Source of the DNA: Forficula auricularia
Lineage: Eukaryota > Arthropoda > Insecta > Dermaptera > Forficulidae
Direction: 5' to 3'
DNA: 64,000 nt
Assembly: GCA_024734495.1 (NCBI GenBank)
Contig: JALMQS010000841.1
Span: 915,626 to 979,625 of the forward strand
Below are positions 33,401-45,400 of the stretch, piece by piece (position 1 is the first letter of the stretch; each line of letters opens with the position of its first letter). The position numbers and the translations under genes are program-made. The notes beneath the pieces are model-generated. The model was not told where the DNA came from. It searched no databases and saw nothing but the letters and a program-made list of their open reading frames with translations.

Positions 33401-36400
33401 TCAATTAGGTTGCCATGGCAACAACAATGTATTTATTATTATTGAGATAAAATTATTATTCTAATTAGGTTGCCATGGCAACAACAATGTATTTATTATT
33501 ATTGAGATAAAATTATTGTTTTAATTAGGTTGGCATGACAACAACAATGGATTTATTATTATTATTGAGATAAAATTATTGTTTTATTTAGGTTGGCATG
33601 ACAACAACAATGGATTTATTATTATTATTGAGATAAAATTATTGTTTTAATTAGGTTGGCATGACAACAACAATGGATTTATTATTATTATTGAGATAAA
33701 ATTATTGTTTTAATTAGGTTGGCATGACAACAACAATGGATTTATTATTATTATTGAGATAAAATTATTGTTTTATTTAGGTTGGTATGACAACAACAAT
33801 GGATTTATTATTATTATTGAGATAAAATTATTGTTTTAATTAGGTTGGCATGACAACAACAATGGATTTATTATTATTATTGAGATAAAATTATTGTTTT
33901 AATTAGGTTGGCATGACAACAACAATGGATTTATTATTATTATTGAGATAAAATTATTGTTTTATTTAGGTTGGCATGACAACAACAATGGATTTATTAT
34001 TATTATTGAGATAAAATTATTGTTTTAATTAGGTTGGCATGACAACAACAGGATTTATTATTATTATTGAGATAAAATTATTGTTTTAATTAGGTTGGCA
34101 TGACAACAACAATGGATTTATTATTATTATTGAGATAAAATTATTGTTTTATTTAGGTTGGCATGACAACAACAATGGATTTATTATTATTATGAGAGAT
34201 AAAATTATTGTTTTAATTAGGTTGTGCATGACAACAAACAATGGATGATTTAGTTATTATTGAGATAAAATTATTGTTTTAATTAGTTGGCATGACAACA
34301 ACAATGGATTTATTATTATTATTGAGATAAAATTACATGTTTTATTTAGGTTGGCATGACAACAACAGCGGATTTATTATTATTATTGAGATAAAGTCAT
34401 TGTTTTAATTAGGCTGGCATGACAACAAATCAATGGATTTATTATTATTATTGAGATAAAATTATTGTTTTAATTAGGTTGGCATGACAACAACAATGGA
34501 TTTATTATTATTATTGAGATAGAAAATAAATAAACATGTTCTTCGTTCTAACTAATAATATGTTTACTTTATAATTTATTTATACAGGGTGACAATAAAA
34601 AACCCGGATAAACCTTTTGTAGTATAATTTTATTATATAAAAGAAATTTAATAAATTAACAATTAATAACAATAACATAGACCTTTAGTAATAATATATT
34701 AAGCCGGTTTCGAAGTGGCCTTCCTTCGGGGGAATACAGAGCCCTAAACGCGTTTTGAAATTTTCGGCGATGGGCCGTAGCTCTTCTGATGACAATCAGT
34801 CCCACTAACGGCGCACCGAGTTCTCCAGAGCCTTCAAACTTTTGTGGGTCTTAGCACAGGTACTGGCTTCTAAAATAGATCAAACGCTGTAGTCCATCGG
34901 GTTGAGGCCACTCCACTGATGTGATCAAGCCTAGAAAAAGGGCCTTCCACCACCCTGAGTGGTTTTCGCTTTGTGAGCAGGCGCGGAGTCCTTTTAGAAC
35001 GTCCAAAGTGCTGCTGTACCCACGGCTACACATTTTCCAAAACCTGCCCCCGATACTCCTCTTTGTTGATTTTGACCCCCTAATCAAGGTAAATCAAAGT
35101 GGTTTTGCCGCTAGCGCAAATTCCGCCCTTATCCATGACTGTTAGGGAGTTTTGGAGGTGTTCGACGATGCCAGATGGTTCGGGAGGCTCTGAGGACCAC
35201 CTTAGACCGTCGCGAGACAGGTTAGTTTTACCCTACTGATGACATGTTTTTGCGATAGTAAACCTGCTCAGTACGAGAGGAACCGCAGGTTTGGACATTT
35301 GGTTCACGCACTCGGTCGATCGGCCGTTGGTGCGAAGCTACCATCCGTGGGATTAAGCCTGAACGCCTCTAAGGCCGAATCCCTTCTAGACAATTTGTAT
35401 TGAGCAATAATAAAACTCGGGGGACCCGTTGTGTCGAAAGGCACTATAACTATGTAACTTTCTTAGATGAATACGTTCAATCGTGTTTATCGTATAAGCC
35501 TTTTTTGCCGTTACTTGTAAACTATGTTATAGACGAAATTCTTTTCGATTCTATAATTTTACTTGAAGCGGTCAACTATGGGTATATATTCAGGAATCGT
35601 TTGTAAACGCTTATGCGCTAGTTCCTCGATGAACAGCGATGAACAAAATCGTTTCCCAGGCCTCACCTGCGGCCCCCTGCTTGAGTTGGCGGCATCTTTG
35701 CACCCCCCAAGTGCTTGTTTTCGTTCATAATCAGTTGTACCTTCTGGAGCTTGTACGGCTTGAGGTTCACCTCCTCTTTGGCTATTTAGTGGACAGATTC
35801 TCGTTTGATTCCGATCTCACCAGCGATTTCCCTCATGGAGACCCTCGAATTTGGCTGTACCCTCTTCTTGATGATTTTCCGTTTGCCAGGAGAGTTAACG
35901 AAGATCTTCTGCCGTTCCCGGGACGCTGACCGGTCGGTATGATCAAGCTCATTGAAACGAAGGATGTCGGAAACGGTTTGTTGAAGCACATTGAGCAAAC
36001 GGAAAATCTCACACTGACGTTTCCCTACACAAAAAAGCTCCACAATTGCATCAGGAATGTTTGACATTCCACAAAACACAATTAATTTAAGCAATATTAA
36101 ATTGAAAAATGCATACTCTTAAGACACAAAAGTGTGGAGAATCGGATAAAACAAAAATTAATTAGATACGGTAATATACAATCGTGTTAGGTCGTATGAA
36201 ACTTTAACCGGGTTTTTTTTTTGTCACCCTGTAATACTATATATTGAATATTAAAAGTTACATCAATCAACGAAAAAAAAGATTAAAAAGAAATATTTTC
36301 ATAGAACTTGCAACTTATATTTTATACGAGTAAGTATATTAAATACATTTATAAAGAAAATCTTACCGTGGATATTCCAAAAAAGAATACAGCTATCACT

Positions 36401-39400
36401 GCATAGCAAATAGTAACAATTATCGAACGAATTTTAGCAAATTGACTGCTTTGTTCGGTAATATTTTTCGAAATTGCTTGAATAATAGTCCACAACAATG
36501 ATGCAAATGCGCCGATAACAATCCATGGTAAAACTAATCCTAAATTTTCATGAAACTCTTTTTTGCTAAAAGCTAAAAAAAAAAAAGAAAGAATTATATG
36601 ATTAAAAGATCAAGTTGATTTATTAATTACTATTCATACACCTCAATATTCTTAATTAACATATTTATCATAATATAAAAATATTAAATCAATTAGATCT
36701 CAAAAAAATCATATAGATTATTTTTAACAATCATTCAATTTAATTGTCAAATAATAATGATCAAATATTTAATTATTAAATACATAATTTAATAATAATT
36801 TAATAATTTTGCGCCACTGTTCTGTGACATTCCAGAGTCCTTCGCAAGTCTTTTGGATGAATTCCAGTTCTAATTTCGGTATTTTTTTTTTTTTAATAGA
36901 TTTACAACACGATAAAATGAAGGTTATTTAATAATTAAATTTTGATCATTATTATTTGATAATTAAGTTGAATGATTGTTAAAAATAATTATTAAGATTT
37001 TTTTGAGATCTAATTGATTTAATATTTTTTTATTTGATGTCGTATTAAAAAATACTTCTAATAAAAGTTGTTTACTTTTTTTGTAGATTAAGAATATGTA
37101 CAGAAACATATAGGTTTCCATTTAAAAAAGAGAACTTGACCTCGAAATACCCTTGAAAGCTTGTTCTAGGTCGACAAACAATAGCGTATTTTAGTTTCCC
37201 CTTTGATATAAATAAACTTTTATTTGAAACATTTTTTCATATAATGGACTGTTTTTGAGATATATAAGACTGTCTCAAGTTAAAAAACCCACCCGGTATA
37301 TATTAGAGAACAAATATTTTGATAGGTTTTCTAATTAGACTAATTATTAACAAGTGGTTGAATCAAAACAAAACATGTGGTTGTTTAAATAAACAATAAT
37401 TAAAATAAAAAAATTACTTTTTTCTCATATATAATTTTCAAAATTCTCATTTGACTATTTATATATATATATGTATATATGGGATAAGAATTTTGAAAAA
37501 AGGAAATATATGGACACGGAATGAGAATGCCAATAACTAGCCTCTTCTTTAAAATATCGAGCCAAATCTACTATTAATATTTAATGGATAACCTTCGATT
37601 TATTTAACTTTAAACTGACGAAATAGAGAAATTTGGAAAATGGTTGTTTATATGCTACTAAGCAAATTTATTACCAATCCAATCCAAATGTAAAACAATT
37701 CAATTAATAAAATTTCAATTATTGAATTTAAAAATTAATAAATATTTGTTTATTTACATTGTTGATAAATAATAATTAATTAGTAATTTTAATTTGTTTA
37801 TATTTATATATTGTTGCTAAATAATAATAATAATTAGTGAATTTAATTTAATTTTTTAAATTGTTTTAAGTCTACTGGTACATTAGTCATCATCAATCAA
37901 TGGACTTGAATTAAAATTCTGGAAACACACTTGAAATTAATTCATAATCTTGACACATGAATAACAAATAAGAATGAATTTGATATTTCAAGTATTATTT
38001 GAAGATTTTAATTCACGGAGCGACAAGTCATTATATATGTATATAATATCGTCGGTCCTAAGGCAAAACCAAGAATGTGAAAAAAAAGTCGAATTTCACT
38101 TATGTGCGTGGTTAAATTCAGTTTTATAATAAGTTTCCTATTACAAAACCACTAATTTGAAAAATAAACCTCTATAGGTCATTTGTGTTACTGAAAAATC
38201 GCGAATGTGATTTTTTTTTTTTAATTTTACAATATCAAATCACGAATGTGCCAAATTCGTGTTTTTAAAGTTGTAGGATTTTATCCCCCCCCCCTCCCCT
38301 ACTACTCGCTTCGTGTGATGAATTCCGACCTCGAAGCTGTCCTAAATACGCCAAAAACATCTACTGGACAAGTTTTCTACTTGCACAAGTTAGCAGTCTA
38401 CAACTCAACAGTATTCAATTTGACCAATAAAGAGGGAAATTGTTTTTGTTGGATGAGACTCAGGGAAGAAAGGGGGGGGGGCAATGAAATCGCTTCATGC
38501 TTGTACTAATACACCATGGAACAAACAAATAAAAAAATCAGTGCACATGTTGTCAGATTCCTGTGGTGGCCAAAACAAGAATAGCAAATTTGCAGCTATG
38601 TGCTTGCATCTACTACAAAAGAATCATCTTCTTCTTCTCCTGGCCTTTTCCCATTTCCTTTTATTTGGGCTCGGCTCTCCTGATCATTTTCCTCCAGAGG
38701 CATCTATTCTGGGTCGTTAATGGGTTTATTTCGCTATTGGCTAGGTCGTTCTTTACTGCAGACATCCATGTAAGGCGAGGTCTTCTGCGTTTTCTCGGTC
38801 TAGTATTATTAAGGTCCAGCACCTTCCTGGCCGTGGCCGTACCATCGCATTCGCGTTTCTGCGAGTTTTTCTTGAATAGGTCGAACTTTAAATGTACCTC
38901 GTATGTACCTGTTTGGTGTTTGTCTATGAGGCTAACTCCCGCAGACCATCTGAGCATTCTCATTTCGGCAACGTGTAGTGTTCTCTTGTTGCTTTTTCAG
39001 TGGCCAGCACTCGGAGCCGTACAGCATCACCGGCCTCACCGCAGTTTTGTAGATTTTTCCCTTGATACGGATAGGAATCATTGAATCGCATAGCACTCCG
39101 GCAAGTTGCCTCCATTTCTGCCAGCCTGTGTTCTTGCGACGTCAGCATCAATGGCTCCATCGTTGGTTATCACACTTCCCAGGTATTTGAAGCTTTCTAC
39201 AGATTTCAGCGGGGTATACAGAATTATAGATATAATGTGGTGTGCTGGGTGTTAGTGTCGAATTTGCAATGCATATACTCGGTTTTCTGTCTACTGATTC
39301 TTAGTCCCGCTGATTCCAGTGCTTTTCTCCATTTTTCTAAAGTTTCTTGTAAAGCCATTGGGTCTTCGTCGATAAAGACAACGTCATCAGCGTAGAGAAT

Positions 39401-42400
39401 ATTCCAAGGAGTTGGTTTTTGAACGTTTGATGTTAGGTAGTTCATTACAAGGTTGAATAGCAGGGGGCTTAGTGCTGATCCCTGATGTACTCCTACTCTC
39501 ACTTGAAATTCATTGCTGATACCTGCTAATACAAAAGAATCCGAGAGCAGAAAAAATCAGGCACTCAATTTTCGAGTCTGGACACAGTGAAATGGAGTGT
39601 GATTCTATTCACTCCAAAATTGAGGGAAAAATCTAAACATGTGCCGGTATACTTGCCAGAAGAATGGGCTCAGATTACCAAGACGACTAGACACAACCCA
39701 TTTCCCTTTGTAGTGAAGAAAATGACTTACAACCACAAACTACAAATTTGAACTGAAATTGAGTTTATAGACCGTGATGTCTCAAATTGTCTCAAGTGAT
39801 CGCCAGTGGGCGTTGGCAATTTTCACTTTTAGAACTTTTCATAGGTTCGGTTCTATTAATCATCTCGGTTCATTTAGATAAAAAAATGGGTTCCCTAACA
39901 AACTTTGAAAGGTTCGGTTAAGATATATTCAGTTCAGCTCGTATATCTTCATTTCGGGCTGGTTTTTAGACGATTAGGTTGGCGTTAGCATTTACTAATT
40001 ATTTTTTCATTAATATTCATTTTCTATAAAAATTTTTAAGAAAAAAATAAAAACCGACTTCAAAAAATTAAATGCAACAAATAAAATACACTAAAAGGTA
40101 TAAAATAATTATTATCTTATTTAGTTACAACTAAACGACGAAATATTAACACGAAATTACTTTTTAAAGTCGGTGCCAAACAAACTATACCTATAAGCGA
40201 GCGTACCCGCCAAACGTACTAAGTGGCCAGGTTGTATGTCGCAAAGTAAATGCTTTTACCACTAACAAACGGTAGATGGTAAATGAAGGACTTGAATGGC
40301 CAATCAGATGACAGGCACTGAAAGTTCCTGTCATCTGATTGGCCATCCTAGCCCCTCCATTTACCATCTACCGTTTGTTAGTGGTAAAAAGCATTTACTT
40401 TGCGACATACAACCGACCCTAAGTAAGATCCGTCGAGTGCGATTCATAAAAGGTATATGTTTGGCACCAACTTCAAAAAGTAATTTCATGTTAATATTTC
40501 GTCGTTTAGTTGTAACTAAATAAGATAATAATTATTTTATACCTTTTAGTGTATTTTATTTGTTGCATTTAATTTTTGAAGTCGGTTTTTACTTTTTCCT
40601 TAAAAATTTTTATTTTTTCTCTTTTTAGTGATGTTATTAATAGTGATCATATCATCAGAACTTGACCAAATTAATATGACACCATCCCTAAGACACCCCT
40701 TTCGGATAAAAAAAGAAACATCGAAATCGGTTCATAAACAAAGAGGTTAGGTCTAAACAAACCTAATAAAAAAGGTCTAATACCTATGAAAAAAATCGAA
40801 AAAAATGGGACCAATCGGAAGCTAGACTGGACCCAATGAAAAATATTTTTTCAAAATCGGTTTGACAATTGGCGGAGATATGAGGTAACATAGGCACAAA
40901 CAAAAAAATTCAGTCGAATAGAGAACCTCCTCCTTTTTTGAAGTCGGTTAAAAAGAATCGGTCGTCACTAGTGCACCACACGGAACCCGTGATACTACGG
41001 TTTCCATGATTTCTATAAATAAACAATTAAAAAATAAAAGAAAATAAATACAAAAAACAGTATATTTTAAACTCGATATCTTGAGAACTAAGGGAAATCT
41101 CGAAAAATGGTATTCTTCATTTTCGTCTTATTTTGGTGAGTACTATAAGAATCCATCGCCAGATCGCGGCGCCACAGTTACCGTAGAATTGCCGAAACTT
41201 CAAACCTCGTTTTCTCAAAACTAGGAATTTTACACATTCGTGGTTTTCTCTTAGGACTGACGATTATATTAGACAAAACCCTCGGTATACAAGTCTTACC
41301 CGGCTTTTATAGCAATTAAATAAGATTTTTTTTTTTTAATGCAATCGAATGCAAGAAGGGGTGTACCAGTAAAGATGTAGCCCCTATGGATCTCGAAAGA
41401 CCCTTGCATTACCGAAGAGAAGGGAAAGTTGATTAAGTGAGAGGGTGTAGACGTAGGTGTCTATGTACTCCGGTTTTGAAGGTTTGAAGATTATAAGTGC
41501 TGGGAAAGATGGAGGCTGGGAGAGAGTTCCAGTTCCTTGAAGTCATGGGGATATATGAATTGGCGAATGAAGTGGTCCGGCACTTTTCCAATTTGACCGC
41601 GAAAGAGTGTTGGGAGTCGGCAAAACGCGTGCTACGTGCAAAGCATGCTTTGGGGGGAATTATTGATTTTATCTCATCAGAGCACCTGCCGTGATAGTAT
41701 CTATAGAAAAGGGAAAGGGCAGAGACGTTTCTTCGATGAGCCAGCGAGTCGAGGAGTCGGTGAGGGTAGAATCGTCAATTAGCCTGACGGCTCGTTTCTG
41801 AATTGCATCAAGGGTAGCAAGAGAATATTTTGAGGCTCCTCTCCACAGATGAGAGCCGTATTCGAGACAGGGGCGGATTTGGGCCTTGTAGATGGTGAGA
41901 AGTTGTGGGGGTTTGTAAAATCGCTTGGACCTGAATAAGAGGCCAATCTTCCTTGCTGTAGATTTCGCTACAGAGAACAAGATTAAACTAATTTGTTTAT
42001 ATGGGCTGGATTGAAGAATAATAAAAAATGTGTATTTTGAATAATAATAATAATATATTACTTATGTTTGATTCGAGTGAATTTGCTGGTGTTAATTTCA
42101 ATCCAAACAAATTCCAGATAATATAAGCAAGGCCGCCGTAAATAGCAACTGTGACGAGTGAAGTCAGGGTGTGGGTTCCAAAAAAACGCTCTGAAACATA
42201 AATAATTTATCTTATTAAATTAAAACGAAACACCCGTTATAATAATAATAATGTTTATTCACAATAATAAAAATACATAATAAATGAAAAAATAATAATA
42301 CAAATATATACTGAGTACAAATATATAGTGAGTTTTTTTTTATCTTGAGACAGTCTTATAACTCAAAAACAGTGCATTATATGAAAAAAACTTTCAAATA

Positions 42401-45400
42401 AAAGTTTATTTATATCGAGAGGAAACTAAACTACGATACTGTTTGTTGACCTACAACAAGCTTTCAAGGGTATTTCGAGGTAGAGTTCTGTTTTTTGAAA
42501 TAGAAACCTAAATGTTTCTGTACATATTCTGAATCTACAAAAAAAAAAACTGAACAATTTTTATTAGAACTATTTTTTTATACGACGATAAAAATATTAA
42601 ATCAATTAGATCTAAAAAAAAATCCTAATAATTATTTTCAACAATCATTCAACTTAATTATCAAATAATAATGATCAAATATTTAATTATTAAATAAATA
42701 ATTTAATAATTTTGCATTCCAGAGTGTATTCACCGCATAAATTAAGACTATTTCAATTCTTTCTTCAACAAAAAAAATGCTCCATTTTTATTATTATTAT
42801 GCTAGCTAATACAATATAACTATCTACTGGATTGACAGGAGAAATAAACTTTTTTAAGCTCAAGAATTTTAAATAGTTCAATTAAGTAGAAAATAATATT
42901 TTAAATCTGTGTATAATGAAGTTTTAAGATCATTATAAACACTTATTTTCATTGTTGTGACTTTGTGATTTAATAATTATTTATTTAATAATTAATTATT
43001 TAATCATTATTATTTGATAATTAAATTGAATAATTGTTAAAAATAATAAATAGAATTTTTTTGAGATCTTAATTGATTTAATATTTTTTTTATTTGATGT
43101 CGTATAAAAAAATAGTTCCAATGAAAGTTGTTCAGTTGTTTTTATAGATTATGAATATGTACAGAAACATATAGGTTAATGGCAGGCACCTAACATACGT
43201 GCTAACAGATCGGGGCGCTCTGGACTGGGAGATTGAATATATAACATCTTAGATTTCAAATTCATTTGGTGATCCATCCAAGTGCGGACTAAACGCGAAA
43301 TGGTGCTGGATTTATAGCTAAATGGATCATATCTTTTTCTCTCTTGGTCCAGACTTAAGACACAGCAGACTCCAATAGCTTCAACCGCAGTAGTATCGGG
43401 CGATATATATCTTGTTTTAAAAAAGCTAAAATAATTCTCGTTAATATGTTAATTATTCTTTGATATATTAATGAGAAAATTATAAATTTATATAGGTTTC
43501 CAATTAAAAAACAAAACTTGACCTCGAAATACCCTTGAAAGCTTGTTCTAGGTCGACAAACAATAGCATAGTTTCGTTTCCCCTCTGATAAAAATAAACT
43601 TTTATTTGACTTTTTTTCATATAATGCACTGTTTTTGAGATATAAGAATGTCTCAGGACAAAAATCTCACCGGGTATATTATAATATATTAGATTCTTTA
43701 TGTATCCTTTTTTAAAGCAACAATTTTTCCATAAAATTATTGGATAAAAAATACTTGGTAGGTTTCACATTAAGATATAAAAAATAAAACGAATTTATTT
43801 TTGGAGAATCTTTAATCTCGATATATATATTTCGGGTGACTAACCCAGGTAACACACAATATCCTCAGAATATTCTAAGAACATTTAAATGTCCTTAGAA
43901 TATCCTTAGAATATTCTTAGGATGTTGTGGTTACCTGGGAACCCATCTTCAGGAGAAACAGAAAGTAACTGACCTCGATAAGTCGAAATTGAATACAAGT
44001 CAATGGTAAAATTTATTTTTAAGATAACAAAAGGGTAAATATTTAAAATTAGTGGAGGGAGAAAGGTAGGAAGTCTATTTTGTTTAATTTTGAATGGCGA
44101 GATGCTTGCTACCTTTCTCCCTCCACTAATTTTAAATATTTACCCTTTTGTTATCTTAAAAATAAATTTTACCATTGACTTGTATTCAATTTCGACTTAT
44201 TCAGGTCAGTTAGTCACCCGAAATATATTTATCGAGATTAAAGATTCTCCAAAAATAAATTCGTTTTATTTTTTATATCTTAATGTGAAACCTACCAAGA
44301 ATTTTAAAAAATGTTTCACCAAGTACCAACACCAAATTCCTTAAAAACAAATTTTTCCATATTTTCATTCATAAATGCGGATGTTTTGATATTTAATGAA
44401 CGTTTTGAGATTATTTTTTAATGAAAGAAATTGTATTTATTTGATATAGACACACATTGAGAGGATAATAATCGTTTAGCTTAATAATAAATCAAGGGGT
44501 GAACCGCGACCTAATATAGTGTACACCTACTTTCACTTCCACTTTCATTTTCAAGTAAAAGACAATAGATGAAGGGGCATTCTTTAATGAATTCCAAAAT
44601 AATTCCACATATTTCCAAATAGGTGTACACCTAATTCCAATCGCGGTTCACCCCTCGTAATAAAATAATAATTAAAATACTCACTTTTCTGTCCTCTGCT
44701 AATGAAAAAGAAGTTGTCGTCTAACAGGGAGAGGCAGAGGACGATGGTCAGCATATTGAAGAAATTATAATTGCCAGTAATCATGATTGCGATTTGTAAG
44801 AAAACCTACAAAATTACAAAATAATCAAATACATATATATACAATTTTATTTATATATAAAAAATATTCAAAAACCCCGAAAACCGTTTATGAAAGGCCG
44901 TTTTAGAAACTCCATGTCACAAGTCAACGTTTCGTTTCATATGACTTTTTTAACTTTTTTTTTTTCAAAAAACATCGTTTTTATAGATGGTTCAGATGGT
45001 TTTTGACCATTTTCTCAAAAAGTATTTAATCAATTATTAAATGTTTTATAATATTTATTAATTTCAAATATATAAAAAAAAATTTCAACTCAATTAGTGT
45101 TTTTTTCAAATTGCACTTCAAATAAAGTACCCTTTAAAATGCAAATTTATTAATAATAATAATTTGATATATAAGATTAATGAAAATAATATACAAATAT
45201 TAAATTCTATAGATTTGATTAAATATGTAAATACCCAGGTAACACACAATATCCCCAGAATATTCTAAGAAGTTATTTAAAGGACATATATATTCCAATT
45301 ATCTCCAGGAGATCCACAGAATATTTGGCTGGTTAATAATCTTATGAGAATATTCTTTTCTGAATATTCCAACAATGCGCAACTAGGAATATTCCGGGAA

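Larger units (their letters stand above)
34585..36231 (-). mobile_element. Mariner (maT-like) transposon carrying a 28S rDNA fragment
   Basis: Terminal inverted repeats are cagggtgacaataaaaaacc and, inverted at the right, cagggtgacaaaaaaaaaac, flanked by TA on both sides. The minus strand encodes both halves of a transposase. Between them, from about 35200 to 35600, lies plus-strand 28S rRNA sequence replacing roughly 60-70 codons. Total length 1647 bp. The element lies in an LMF2 intron. Confidence 0.85.

Noticed and set aside
33040..34530. CRISPR-like regular repeat array
   Set aside because: The repeats are directly adjacent with no unique spacers, and the surroundings are eukaryotic. It is a satellite-type array.
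34851..35087. 78-codon minus ORF as a separate gene
   Set aside because: It is an out-of-frame piece of the mariner transposase; the true text switches frame several times in this interval.
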